Assembly: GCA_018609055.1 (NCBI GenBank) | Contig: JABAYJ010000008.1 | Location: 186,001-250,000, forward strand | Length of the DNA: 64,000 nt | Direction of reading: 5' to 3' | Origin: Flavobacteriales bacterium | GTDB taxonomy: Bacteria > Bacteroidota > Bacteroidia > Flavobacteriales_D > CAJJDF01 | Part shown: positions 7,572-16,951 of the stretch, in pieces | How positions within the stretch are numbered: the stretch's first letter is position 1 | How the letters are laid out: each line of letters begins with the position of its first letter | The notes under the pieces: generated by a model | What the model saw: the letters and a program-made list of their open reading frames with translations, nothing else | What the model was told of the DNA's origin: nothing | Databases searched by the model: none | Program-made: the position numbers and the translations under genes

Positions 7572-9272
7572 ATGAACAAATTAACCTCTCTTTTCATCCT
7601 TATAGCTTGTATAGCTTCAATCAGTTGTAATTCGGTAAAAAAATACAACACAGCAATTTCTAAAAAACATACTGTTGCAGAAATTCATGAAGATATCGAC
7701 TATACTTTTAAGAAAATAAGAAAGCTTCACCCGAATTTACATTGGTTTATTACCGAAGAAAACCTTCAGAACAAGATAGATAGGGTAAAAAACTCAATCA
7801 CTGCTCCATTAACTAGTGAAGAGTTCTTCTTTATCTTATCTCCTTTGGTTTCTGAAATAAGACAAGGACATAATGCAGTTGGATATCCATTTGAAAAAAT
7901 GGAAAAGGAAGAAAGAAAAAGATACAAAGGATCTAAATTACCGTTTAACAAATTACAATTCGAAAGCATTGGTGGAAAAGTAATAATTAGTGAAATATAC
8001 GACAGTGTTAAAACACTTCAATATGCAGAATTACTTGAGATTGGAGGAATGACCGTAGATGAACTTAGTGCTAAGTACAACAACTTAAGATCAAGTGATG
8101 GTTACAACACCACTTTTTACGAAAGAAGAGTTGGACTTTTTCTTAAATCATATTACAGATATGAAAACCCAACTTTTGATACTGTTACTTTAAAGTTGAG
8201 TATTAATGATTCTATTTTTGATACTACTTTTTATAGAGTTTTTAAGCCAAACCCTATTGACGATAGTGCTAAAGACCTAGAAATTGAAGCTGAATTAGAT
8301 TCTTTAGAAAACTTGCCTGAACTTACTAAGGAAGAAAAAGAAGCAAAGAAAAAAGAAGCTAAAGAAAAATCTAGGTATGAAACGATTAGAGGTTACAATA
8401 AAACACAAGACATTTACACAAGAGATTATAAATTTTTAGAAGAAGATAGTTGTATTGCATACCTTAAGGTACGTGGGTTTATGAATGGGCCATACGAACA
8501 GTTATATGATGAGTTTTTTGCCGAAGTTGATACAGCTCAATCCGAAGCCGTAGTTTTAGATTTTAGAGATAACCTTGGAGGAAGACTGGCTGAAATTCAT
8601 TATTTAATAAGCTACTTAGCTCAAGAAGAATTTGTAACTATCCTTCCTATGGAAGCTAAGACTAAAACGCCTATTACAAAAGCATTGTGGAGCGGAAATA
8701 ACAAAAACCCTTTGTTACTTCTTATAAAAACTGTTGCTACACCATTTGTTTTTTCATACGAACAAATTAGAGGGAAAAAAGAAGATGGAATTTATTACAT
8801 CACAACCGGACAAAGTAAACCAACTGAGCCAAAGCCAAATGCTTTTAAAGGAAAGGTATACATTTTGGTAAATGCAAACTCATTCTCGGCAGCATCTGTA
8901 GTGCCTAGTGTGTTACAAAACATGGGAGTTGCTACTGTTGTAGGAGAAGAAACTGGTGGAACTAGTAACGGAACTGTTGCTGGTATCTTTAAACCAATTA
9001 CATTGCCTAACTCTAAATTAGGAGTTCAGTTTGGAATGGGAATGATAAGAACTCCTTACTTAGATACCCCTGATGGATTTGGAGTAATTCCTGATGTATT
9101 TTTACTACCTACTCTTGAGGACAGAACAAGTGGAGAAGACACTGAATTGAATTGGATAATTAATGACATACAATCTGCTAGAGAAACTAAGGAGGTAGAA
9201 ATTAATGAAGATTTGGAAGATGACTCTAAAAAAGTAGATGAGGATACTGAAGAACCAGCAGAAAAGGATTAA
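7572..9272 (+). CDS. S41-family (C-terminal processing protease-like) lipoprotein peptidase
   Basis: The protein looks like a cell-envelope serine peptidase. It begins with a hydrophobic signal ending ASISC (Cys19), suggesting lipoprotein processing. Residues 155-180 resemble a degenerate PDZ-like segment. Residues 325-565 carry the S41 core: VVLDFRDNLGG (328-337), the nucleophile block NANSFSAASV with Ser439, and GEETGGTSNGT (458-468). A charged Lys/Glu helix at 235-270 is inserted before the core, and the last 30 residues are acidic. The substrate is unknown. It is a single gene, divergent from dapB and convergent with the DUF5683 gene with a 2-base gap. Confidence 0.75.
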   Translation: MNKLTSLFILIACIASISCNSVKKYNTAISKKHTVAEIHEDIDYTFKKIRKLHPNLHWFITEENLQNKIDRVKNSITAPLTSEEFFFILSPLVSEIRQGHNAVGYPFEKMEKEERKRYKGSKLPFNKLQFESIGGKVIISEIYDSVKTLQYAELLEIGGMTVDELSAKYNNLRSSDGYNTTFYERRVGLFLKSYYRYENPTFDTVTLKLSINDSIFDTTFYRVFKPNPIDDSAKDLEIEAELDSLENLPELTKEEKEAKKKEAKEKSRYETIRGYNKTQDIYTRDYKFLEEDSCIAYLKVRGFMNGPYEQLYDEFFAEVDTAQSEAVVLDFRDNLGGRLAEIHYLISYLAQEEFVTILPMEAKTKTPITKALWSGNNKNPLLLLIKTVATPFVFSYEQIRGKKEDGIYYITTGQSKPTEPKPNAFKGKVYILVNANSFSAASVVPSVLQNMGVATVVGEETGGTSNGTVAGIFKPITLPNSKLGVQFGMGMIRTPYLDTPDGFGVIPDVFLLPTLEDRTSGEDTELNWIINDIQSARETKEVEINEDLEDDSKKVDEDTEEPAEKD

Positions 9273-9274
9273 TT

Positions 9275-9865
9275 CTATTTAAAATTAAGTGTTAAACTGA
9301 GTCCAGCAACAGGTTTTCTTATTTCCCAAGAATACGTGTATGGCTGCCAGTTTAATGACAAATCTTCGCTCACATCAAAGTTAAATAAGTGTGCATCTAC
9401 ATTTGCATCAACTATATTTAGTGCGTAAGCTACTCCTGTGAAAATAAACATGTTATCCCTCCATTTTCTGTACTCATTGGATAATGCCAATAATTGAGAA
9501 TTTTCGTAAAACTGAAAATCGACATTACCAGCAGCACTAGGACAATTAACTCTTAACAAAAGCTCAGTTCTAGTTATTTGATAATTCTTGTTATTAATTA
9601 ACGCAGCAGTTAAACAACCACCAATAGCTCCATAAACCAAAGGAATTTTCCAATACTTACGGTTGTAAGCTTGTCCTAACCCTGGTAATATTGCTGAATA
9701 AATTGTGGCTTTCCTTGCAGAATGAGAAGTATCCATGTCATAAAACGAACTATACTGTTTTACAACTGTATCATTATCAGTTTGGCTGTTTCCATTATTA
9801 GAAATCAAAAGAAATAAAACACTAACTAGTGCTAGTTTCCAACTATGATTTAGGAATTTAGTCAT
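9275..9865 (-). CDS. DUF5683 family protein
   Basis: A 196-residue envelope protein of unknown function. It has an N-terminal signal peptide (about residues 1-27), then the family block KATIYSAILPGLGQAYNRKYW, a hydrophobic segment (VYGAIGGCLTAALI), and a second membrane-like segment near 140-155. Its C terminus ends with beta-like alternation (AGLSLTLNFK). It overlaps the end of parB by 8 bases, so it is translated from the same transcript. The parB-DUF5683 linkage recurs in Bacteroidota, but its role in segregation or division is not established. Confidence 0.75.
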   Translation of the reverse strand: MTKFLNHSWKLALVSVLFLLISNNGNSQTDNDTVVKQYSSFYDMDTSHSARKATIYSAILPGLGQAYNRKYWKIPLVYGAIGGCLTAALINNKNYQITRTELLLRVNCPSAAGNVDFQFYENSQLLALSNEYRKWRDNMFIFTGVAYALNIVDANVDAHLFNFDVSEDLSLNWQPYTYSWEIRKPVAGLSLTLNFK

Positions 9866-10754
9866 TTAATAAATCTAAGATTTTTCTTAGGTGAGCATGA
9901 TCCGAAAAAGGGATAGAAATTTTTCCGTTTCCTTTATTCGTCTTACTTATAGCTACTTTACTAGCAAATGATTTAGAAATTACGTCTCTCATCTTTTGTT
10001 CTTCGTATGATAACGCATAACGTGGTGATGATTTACTTGTTGCAGAAGAAGCTCCTTCTTTATGATTCTTAACTAATTCTTCTGTTTTTCTTACAGATAA
10101 ACTACCATCAAGTACTTTTCTATAAAACTTAATCAGAGTCTTTTCATCCTCTACACCCAATAAAGCTCTTGCATGTCCCATTGAGATAGTTTTGCTAGAT
10201 AATGCCAACTGAATAACGTCTGGAAGTTTAAGAAGCCTTAAAAAGTTTGTTACAGTAGATCTGTTTTTACTCACCTTCTCCCCTAACTCTTCTTGAGTTA
10301 ACTCACATTCATCAAGCAATCTTTGGAAACTGATTGCAACTTCCATTGGGTTTAAATCTTGTCTTTGTATGTTTTCTACAATTGCCATTTCAAGCATAGC
10401 TTGATCATTGGCAATTCTAATGTATGCAGGTACTTGTGTTAATCCAATAATTTGAGAAGCTCTAAACCTTCTTTCTCCTGAAATTAACTGATACTTACCA
10501 TAACCTAATTTACGTACAGTAATTGGTTGAATAATACCATGTTCCTTTATAGAATTAGCTAAATCAACTAATGCTTCTTTTTCAAATTCTGTTCTTGGTT
10601 GAAAAGGATTTGCCTCTACATCTTCTACTTTAATAGCAGATACACTTCCTGCATTTGCTACAGGCAAGTCTGGCGAATCCGAAGTTATATCCGTATCGGA
10701 GTTTTCTAGCAAGGCTCCCAAGCCTCTTCCTAAACCACTTTTTTTATTTGCCAT
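9858..10754 (-). CDS. parB: Chromosome-partitioning protein ParB
   Basis: ParB is a CTP-dependent DNA clamp that loads at parS sites and spreads, directing origin segregation with ParA. The 298-residue protein starts KKSGLGRGLGALL, as chromosomal ParBs do. The ParB/Srx nucleotide-binding domain spans about 35-125 and contains NPFQPR, the GERRFRAS CTP-contact motif and ENIQRQDLNPME. A helix-turn-helix parS-reading region follows (LTQEELGEKVSKNRSTVTNFLRLLKLP, about 150-180), then a C-terminal dimerisation part. Its start overlaps the parA stop by one base. Confidence 0.95.
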   Translation of the reverse strand: MANKKSGLGRGLGALLENSDTDITSDSPDLPVANAGSVSAIKVEDVEANPFQPRTEFEKEALVDLANSIKEHGIIQPITVRKLGYGKYQLISGERRFRASQIIGLTQVPAYIRIANDQAMLEMAIVENIQRQDLNPMEVAISFQRLLDECELTQEELGEKVSKNRSTVTNFLRLLKLPDVIQLALSSKTISMGHARALLGVEDEKTLIKFYRKVLDGSLSVRKTEELVKNHKEGASSATSKSSPRYALSYEEQKMRDVISKSFASKVAISKTNKGNGKISIPFSDHAHLRKILDLLND

Positions 10755-11554
10755 TAGTTTATAATCTTATCTTCTGCTTTAATTTTAGTTAAGTCATTGT
10801 TCTGAAGAACTTCCTTAGCTAAATTCAAATAATTTATTGCTCCTTTGCTTGATGCATCCATCATTATTACTGACTCACCAAAACTAGGCGCTTCACCTAA
10901 TTTAGTATTTCTGTGAATAATCGTATCAAAAACCATTTGTTGGAAATGAGTTTTCACTTCATCCACTACTTGGTTCGATAAATTTAATCTTGTATCGTAC
11001 ATAGTCAATAAAATTCCTTCTATTTCTAAATCTTTGTTCAGCTTGTTTTGAACGATTTTTATCGTGTTCAATAGTTTTCCTAATCCTTCTAATGCGAAAT
11101 ACTCACACTGAACAGGAATTATTACAGAGTCTGCTGCAACTAATGAGTTGATTGTAATTAATCCTAATGAAGGTGAACAATCAATAATAATAAAGTCATA
11201 ACTATCTCTCATTTTATCTAGAGCAGCTTTAAGCATATATTCCCTACTTGGTAGGTTTATCATTTCTATTTCAGCACCAACTAAATCAATGTTAGAAGGC
11301 AACATATCCACAAATGGAGTTTCTGTTTTTAATACAATGTCGTTAGCATCTAATTCATTTATTAAACAATCATAGATACTAGCTTTTATGTTTTTAGGAT
11401 CGTGTCCCAATCCAGAGGTAGAATTGGCTTGTGGATCAGAATCAACTAACAACACCTTTTTTTCCAAAGCTCCTAAACTAGCAGCTAGGTTAATAGCAGT
11501 AGTTGTTTTCCCTACTCCTCCTTTTTGATTCGCTATTGCAATTATTTTTGCCAT
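10754..11554 (-). CDS. parA: Chromosome-partitioning ATPase ParA (Soj)
   Basis: ParA is a deviant Walker ATPase that binds DNA nonspecifically and moves ParB-parS complexes. The 266-residue protein has KGGVGKTTTA at 11-20 with the signature Lys, the A' motif LLVDSDPQANST, and the B motif FIIIDCSPSLG. Length and motif spacing are those of chromosomal Soj rather than plasmid ParA with an N-terminal HTH. It lies 3 bases after a UPF0173 hydrolase and overlaps parB by one base. No parS site was recognised nearby. Confidence 0.95.
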   Translation of the reverse strand: MAKIIAIANQKGGVGKTTTAINLAASLGALEKKVLLVDSDPQANSTSGLGHDPKNIKASIYDCLINELDANDIVLKTETPFVDMLPSNIDLVGAEIEMINLPSREYMLKAALDKMRDSYDFIIIDCSPSLGLITINSLVAADSVIIPVQCEYFALEGLGKLLNTIKIVQNKLNKDLEIEGILLTMYDTRLNLSNQVVDEVKTHFQQMVFDTIIHRNTKLGEAPSFGESVIMMDASSKGAINYLNLAKEVLQNNDLTKIKAEDKIIN

Positions 11555-11557
11555 AAA

Positions 11558-12250
11558 TTATATTAATTCTTTTTCTTCTCCTATGTTAAATACTTCAAGT
11601 CTAAACTCTTGAAACTCTTCCTTTGCCTCTTCCATATCTACTTTTATTGGGTCAAAAGTATCGTAATGCATTGGTATTACTGAATCGGCATTTACTAAAT
11701 AAGCTGCCTCTACTGCATCATCAATTCCCATTGTAAATACATCTCCAATTGGTAAAAACGCAAAATCTACGAACCCAAACTCTTCTTGAATTAGCTCCAT
11801 ATCTTTATGCAAAGCTGTATCTCCAGCAAAATAAATCACCTTATCTACATCATCTTCTTGGTAAACCAATACAAACCCTGCTGCTAAACCTCCGTAACTT
11901 CCATCTGGCATTGAACTAGAATGAACTGCACTTACCATTTTAATAGCAAAATCTGGAGTTCTTTTTATTCCTCCAATATTCATTGCAAAACCATTTTCTA
12001 CTCCTTTCTTCTGAAACCAATTAATCAATTCGAAATTAGCAATAACCTCAGCTCCTGTTCTTTTAGCAATAGATTCGGTATCATACACATGATCTTCGTG
12101 ACCATGAGTAAGTAAAATGTAATCTGCTTTAATAGCATCAACCTCAACAGTTTTAGCTAACTCATTAGGCGAAATAAATGGATCAATCAAAATAATACTG
12201 TCGCCAATATTAATTGAAAAACATCCATGTCCGTAATAAGTAGCTTTCAT
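11558..12250 (-). CDS. UPF0173 metallo-beta-lactamase-fold metal-dependent hydrolase
   Basis: A cytoplasmic hydrolase of the metallo-beta-lactamase superfamily, UlaG/UPF0173 type; the substrate is not known from sequence. The 230-residue chain has the metal motif HGHEDH (residues 49-54), further ligands in AVHSSS and FAGDTALH, and the terminal IPMHYDTF block, all in usual order. It is the first gene of the operon with parA, parB and the DUF5683 gene, three bases before parA. A near-match to the -7 element (TATCTTTA on the minus strand, 12270-12277) lies about 20 bases before its ATG. Confidence 0.85.
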   Translation of the reverse strand: MKATYYGHGCFSINIGDSIILIDPFISPNELAKTVEVDAIKADYILLTHGHEDHVYDTESIAKRTGAEVIANFELINWFQKKGVENGFAMNIGGIKRTPDFAIKMVSAVHSSSMPDGSYGGLAAGFVLVYQEDDVDKVIYFAGDTALHKDMELIQEEFGFVDFAFLPIGDVFTMGIDDAVEAAYLVNADSVIPMHYDTFDPIKVDMEEAKEEFQEFRLEVFNIGEEKELI

Positions 12251-12354
12251 TTGCCTTAGTTTTCTTTTTTAAAGATAATAATTATAATATTTTTCAATCT
12301 TAGTAATTATCAACAAAACGGAAGTAGTTATTACTGCTCCCTATTCTCAAATCA

Positions 12355-14385
12355 TTACTTTACTCTTACCAAATCGTAATCTTGATACTTCAAAATGTAA
12401 ACCGATTGGTTCTCGTAACCACTGTTACTTTCACTTTGCTTTAGCGCATAATTAGTCTGTAATAAAGGTACTTGTACTTGATTGTAATAAGCTGGGTAAT
12501 TCTTTCCAAAACTATTTAAAGCTAATGCATGGTAAAATGCTACATCAAATCCCATAAAGGCATATTTAGTAGGCTCTGTTCCGTATGCTGCTCTATATTT
12601 TCTTACAAATTCTTTTACTTTTTCGTCTTTATAATCAATAAAAGAAGAAGTTAGAACATGTAGATTAAATCTCATTTTAGAATCTACATTAATATCATGA
12701 TAATCTAAGATGTTTTCAAGGGCAAAAATTTCAATTTCATATCCTCTCATTTTACTCCTACTCATTAACACAGTAAGTTGAGTAAAAAATGCTGAAGCCA
12801 TAGCCTCATCAAGTATTGGTATTATTATGATATTCTTTTTCCCTTTTACTAGTTTTAAATCAAATCCATGTAAAGAGGAATACGAAGTTAGATTGTGAGT
12901 TGATGCAGAAGCTCTATAGTTATTAGTTTTTCCCTCTATAAACTTGTTATATCTTTCTGAGAAGAGATTAGATAAGTATTTTTCCTTTTTAGATTTACCA
13001 GATAAACAGATAACATTTTCAGTATTTCTAGCATAAGATAAGTAACTAGCTAAATAACTTATTTGTGTTGGCAATGAAGTTCTAAGTGTTGTTACATTTT
13101 GGTTATTAAACAACAATTTATTACTCTGAGTTACTGGACAAACTGCTTGAATTCCATTCGCTTTACTAAATTGAGCAACTTGAGAATAAGGCTTTTCATA
13201 AAATGGGCCAATTATTATATCAGATGATTTAACCTCCGTAGATCGTAAGTATTTACCTACTGTACTTGTATCGTTCTCTGTATCATATACATTTAAGTCA
13301 ATAGAAACACCTGATGCCTTTGCAGAATCTAATGCAAGTGCTGCTCCTTGATAAAAGTGAACTGACATCTCTGTGTAAGAATTAATCTTTTTTGATTTAT
13401 TAACTTTTTGAGGCATTCTGTCATTCTTATCTAACATCAATGGTAGAAACATAGAAACCGTATATGATTCTTTCTTAACCATATCGTTCAAGTTATCCTT
13501 TAGTGGATTAATCTTGTTAATCTTACTAAAGTCAGCATCTGGAGTTTTAGGATCACCAAGTACAATTTTAATATCTTCATTATAACCTTCTGGTAAATCA
13601 ATATTAAGTTTGTCACCAGCTTTTAGTGTAGTTACTCCAGGATTTAATTTCTGAATACTTTCAACAGAAGTACCGTATTTCCTTGAAATTCCATAAAGCG
13701 TTTCTCCACCTTTTACAGTGTACTCAATTCTTTTAAGTGGCTTATCTACTTTAATAACTTTTGGATCTAGAACAACTTTAACCTCTTCTTTTCCATCAAT
13801 ATATGGTACTCGAATTTTTTCTCCTACTTTTAATTCTGTTCCTAACTGTGGGTTAAGTCTCTGTAGTTCCTTTACGTTAGTATTAAACTTCTTAGCAATA
13901 CCGTATAGAGTTTCTTTCTTAGCAACTGAATATTCTTTTGTGTTTAGTTCAGTTACAACCTTTGGTTTATTTTCAACAACTGGTGTTTTTTCTGTAACTG
14001 TTCCTTTAAGCATTAGCTTATCTCCTTTTTTAAGATTAGCAGCTTTTGCAGGATTCAGTTTAGTTAACTGATCTACACTTACTCCGTATTTCTTAGAAAT
14101 CCCGTATAAAGTCTCTCCTGCTTTTACAATATGAAATGTTCTTTCTGATAATGGTAACGGGATATTAAGCTCTTGCCCTACTTTTATAAAAATCAACATT
14201 CCATCAGAAGCTCCTCTAATTTCTTTTTTAGAAACATTATACTTTTGGGTTAACCCATAAAGCGTTTCTTTTGCTTTAACTGTGTGTATAATTACTTCTT
14301 CTCCGTTTACAACTGCTCGTCTATCCTCTTGAGAGAATGTAGCTGCAGAAATCATCAAAAAGATGACAATGATTATATTTTTCAT
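12355..14385 (-). CDS. Envelope protein with four LysM repeats and a periplasmic-binding-protein-like domain
   Basis: The 676-residue protein has a signal peptide (1-19), then four LysM modules at about 33-78, 83-128, 150-196 and 220-266, each with a (V)K..ETLYGI.KKY core followed by LNP or an equivalent, which bind peptidoglycan glycan strands. Residues about 310-676 resemble a type I periplasmic-binding fold (FLPLMLD, FYQGAALALDSAK, DIIIGPFYEKPYSQV, GIQAVCPVTQSN, MGFDVAFYHALAL). There is no transporter gene nearby, so a binding or regulatory role at the cell wall is more likely than uptake. It begins 28 bases after guaA. Confidence 0.85.
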   Translation of the reverse strand: MKNIIIVIFLMISAATFSQEDRRAVVNGEEVIIHTVKAKETLYGLTQKYNVSKKEIRGASDGMLIFIKVGQELNIPLPLSERTFHIVKAGETLYGISKKYGVSVDQLTKLNPAKAANLKKGDKLMLKGTVTEKTPVVENKPKVVTELNTKEYSVAKKETLYGIAKKFNTNVKELQRLNPQLGTELKVGEKIRVPYIDGKEEVKVVLDPKVIKVDKPLKRIEYTVKGGETLYGISRKYGTSVESIQKLNPGVTTLKAGDKLNIDLPEGYNEDIKIVLGDPKTPDADFSKINKINPLKDNLNDMVKKESYTVSMFLPLMLDKNDRMPQKVNKSKKINSYTEMSVHFYQGAALALDSAKASGVSIDLNVYDTENDTSTVGKYLRSTEVKSSDIIIGPFYEKPYSQVAQFSKANGIQAVCPVTQSNKLLFNNQNVTTLRTSLPTQISYLASYLSYARNTENVICLSGKSKKEKYLSNLFSERYNKFIEGKTNNYRASASTHNLTSYSSLHGFDLKLVKGKKNIIIIPILDEAMASAFFTQLTVLMSRSKMRGYEIEIFALENILDYHDINVDSKMRFNLHVLTSSFIDYKDEKVKEFVRKYRAAYGTEPTKYAFMGFDVAFYHALALNSFGKNYPAYYNQVQVPLLQTNYALKQSESNSGYENQSVYILKYQDYDLVRVK

Positions 14386-14413
14386 ATTAAAATACGTTTT
14401 ATTTTCTTAAAAA

Positions 14414-15943
14414 TTATTCCCACTCAATTGTAGCTGGTGGTTTAGAACTAATATCATAGGTAACTCTATTAATTCCTTTTACTTTATTAATTATATCGTT
14501 AGATACTTTTGCTAAAAACTCATAAGGTAAATGACACCAATCTGCTGTCATTCCATCTGTAGAGGAAACTGCTCTTAATGCTACTGCATTTTCGTAGGTT
14601 CTTTCGTCTCCCATAACTCCTACTGACTGAACTGGCAATAAAATCACTCCTGCCTGCCATACTTCATCATACAAGTTATTGTCTCTTAACCCTTGGATAA
14701 AGATATGATCCACCTCTTGTAGAATTCTTACTTTTTCTTCCGTTATATCTCCTAATATTCTAATAGCTAATCCTGGCCCTGGAAAAGGATGTCTTCCCAA
14801 TAAACCTTGATTAAGCCCAATTGATTTCCCCACTCTTCTTACTTCATCTTTAAACAAAGCTCTTAATGGTTCTACAACTTTTAGTTTCATGTAATCTGGC
14901 AATCCACCAACATTATGGTGAGATTTTATTGTTTGCGAAGGTCCTCCTGTAGAAATAGATTCGATAACATCAGGATATATAGTTCCTTGTGCTAACCAAC
15001 TCGCACCCTCTACTTTTTTAGACTCTTCATCAAATACATCTACAAACACTTTGCCAATTGCTTTTCTCTTCTCTTCAGGATCTGTTAATCCAGCCAATTC
15101 ATCATAAAATAATTTAGATGCATTCACTCCTTTTACATTAAGTCCTAAATGCTCGTAATTTTTAAGAACTTCTTCAAATTCATTTTTACGTAACAATCCA
15201 TTGTCTACAAATATGCAATGTAAGTTCTCCCCTATTGCTTTGTGCAATAACATTGCAGCCACAGTAGAATCTACTCCTCCAGACAAACCTAAAATCACTT
15301 TGTCATCCCCTATCTTTTCTTGAAGCTCAGCTACTGTTGTTTCCACAAAAGCATCTGGAGTCCAATCTTGTTTAGATTCACAAATATCAACTACAAAGTT
15401 TTTCAAAAGTATTGCTCCCTCAGATGAGTGATACACCTCTGGGTGAAATTGAATTCCATATGTTTTCTCTCCATTAACTTTGTAACCTGCAACAGCTACA
15501 TCAGTCGTACTAGAAATTATTTCATAACCTGATGGCAATTCTTTAATGGTATCTCCATGAGACATCCAAACCTGAGAACCATCTGTCATTCCTGAAACAA
15601 GTTCGTTACTTTGATCAATAAAACTTAGGTTAGCTCTTCCGTACTCTCTAGTTTCTGATGGCATAACCGAACCTCCGCTAGAATGAGCAAGTAATTGCGC
15701 TCCATAACACACTCCCAACAAAGGAAGTTTTCCTTTTATTTCACTTAAATCTGGATTAGGCGCATCTGCACTTCTAACAGAAAAAGGACTTCCAGACAAG
15801 ATAACCCCAATTACATGGGACTCTATTTTAGGAATATTGGTGTAAGGATGTATTTCGCAATATACATTTAGCTCTCTTAATCTCCTAGCAATCAATTGTG
15901 TGTATTGAGAACCGAAATCCAAAATTAAAATCATTTCTTCCAT
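14414..15943 (-). CDS. guaA: GMP synthase (glutamine-hydrolysing)
   Basis: GuaA aminates XMP to GMP using glutamine and ATP, the last step of guanylate synthesis. The class I amidotransferase domain comes first, with nucleophile Cys79 in GVCYGAQ and His167/Glu169 in FHPEV; the ATP pyrophosphatase domain has the PP-loop SGGVDS at 221-226; the C-terminal dimerisation domain ends PPATIEWE. Total length, 509 aa, is normal. A second Met at residue 4 (15934) matches the usual family N terminus ([10 protein letters not shown]) and is the better start given the promoter just five bases before the first ATG. Confidence 0.96.
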   Translation of the reverse strand: MEEMILILDFGSQYTQLIARRLRELNVYCEIHPYTNIPKIESHVIGVILSGSPFSVRSADAPNPDLSEIKGKLPLLGVCYGAQLLAHSSGGSVMPSETREYGRANLSFIDQSNELVSGMTDGSQVWMSHGDTIKELPSGYEIISSTTDVAVAGYKVNGEKTYGIQFHPEVYHSSEGAILLKNFVVDICESKQDWTPDAFVETTVAELQEKIGDDKVILGLSGGVDSTVAAMLLHKAIGENLHCIFVDNGLLRKNEFEEVLKNYEHLGLNVKGVNASKLFYDELAGLTDPEEKRKAIGKVFVDVFDEESKKVEGASWLAQGTIYPDVIESISTGGPSQTIKSHHNVGGLPDYMKLKVVEPLRALFKDEVRRVGKSIGLNQGLLGRHPFPGPGLAIRILGDITEEKVRILQEVDHIFIQGLRDNNLYDEVWQAGVILLPVQSVGVMGDERTYENAVALRAVSSTDGMTADWCHLPYEFLAKVSNDIINKVKGINRVTYDISSKPPATIEWE

Positions 15944-15947
15944 AGAA

Positions 15948-15955
15948 CAAAGATA
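15948..15955 (-). promoter_or_regulatory. -7 promoter element (TATCTTTG) for guaA
   Basis: The minus strand reads TATCTTTG, an exact TAnnTTTG match, ending five bases before the first guaA ATG (15941-15943). A transcript starting the usual few bases downstream would be almost leaderless for that ATG, or have roughly a 7-10 base leader for the second ATG at 15934. No convincing -33 element. Confidence 0.5.
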
Positions 15956-16048
15956 AGATTTGTTGTGAATTGATAAGAAAAGAAAAGGTGGAGTTGTTAA
16001 CTATTTAGTGGGGATAAACGTTCGTATAAAGAGAAGTAAACTTTGATA

Positions 16049-16948
16049 TTATCTCCTTATAATTTTTTGATACTTAGTCATATTTCCTGGGTCAAATCTT
16101 CTTACGAGATTAAATACCGTTTGCTTATTAAGATTATCAGCTTCAGAATAAATGTTTACTACCTCATCTGATTTAGCCACAAAGAAAAGCCTCATGTTTG
16201 CAGACCCGGGCTTAATTTGATGTACTTGATCTAAATAACTTAATGCCTTTGTAACATTCTTCACAGCTTCTTTTGGATCTTCGTAGGCTAAATCCAATCC
16301 TAATCTATGGTATTCGTAGGAGCATTTTCTCATCCCTTTGAACTGTGCATTCAATAAGTTTTCAACTATCCAATATCGGTTATCGTTATCACCACTTGCC
16401 GACCAACCAGATTGACCAGAAGATTGAGCCAAGTTAGCAATCTCTTGTGCCATTAATAAGTATTTAGTCCCTCCTTCTAAATAATAAGTATCATTATCCA
16501 TCCCTATCACATAATAAGCATAATAGGCTAATACAGCAGATAAATTATTTGCGTAAGATCCTTGAGTATATATAATTGGTGCATTTAATTGAAAAGAAAA
16601 ATTAAATGATCTATCCATAGTACTTACAACAGTAGAAGCATAATCACTATTGAAAACTGGTCGCCTTGAGGACACCTGAATATTAGCCTCAAAGTTACTC
16701 CCGCTTCTTTTATTAATTGTAATCAATAAAGATGTTTCAATTTTTTCGTGCTCTTTATATGTTTCAGTAGTCCATTTCTTATTATTCATGAAATCGAATA
16801 CCGAATTCTTCAACTGCTCTATAACCTGTGTATTCTCTGGATCACTTTGTAAAGTAGGTGCTAAAATATCTACCTGACATCTTAATTCTTGAGCTTTAGT
16901 CACAAAAGCTAACCCTACAAACAAAATACATATTAGGAATTTTTTCAT
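16049..16948 (-). CDS. DUF4835 family secreted or envelope protein
   Basis: A 299-residue protein of unknown function with a cleavable signal peptide (1-19, ending TKAQ). The family pattern is visible: QELRCQVDI near the mature start, the long middle with YYAYYVIGMDNDTYYLEGG, the NDNRYWIVEN block, and the Arg-rich end (YQKIIRR). It is the last gene of bamD-rpoZ-coaBC-DUF4835, 3 bases after coaBC, an order that recurs in flavobacteria. The linkage to bamD suggests an envelope role, but no activity is known to me. Confidence 0.8.
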   Translation of the reverse strand: MKKFLICILFVGLAFVTKAQELRCQVDILAPTLQSDPENTQVIEQLKNSVFDFMNNKKWTTETYKEHEKIETSLLITINKRSGSNFEANIQVSSRRPVFNSDYASTVVSTMDRSFNFSFQLNAPIIYTQGSYANNLSAVLAYYAYYVIGMDNDTYYLEGGTKYLLMAQEIANLAQSSGQSGWSASGDNDNRYWIVENLLNAQFKGMRKCSYEYHRLGLDLAYEDPKEAVKNVTKALSYLDQVHQIKPGSANMRLFFVAKSDEVVNIYSEADNLNKQTVFNLVRRFDPGNMTKYQKIIRR

Positions 16949-16951
16949 ACT

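Noticed and set aside
13718..14071. 117-codon plus-strand ORF
   Set aside because: Antisense shadow of the LysM repeat region; no start signals or family match.
12355..14385. Repeated units that look like a tandem or CRISPR-type array
   Set aside because: The similarity is at protein level (LysM modules); spacing is about 150-200 bases with diverged DNA, not a direct-repeat array.
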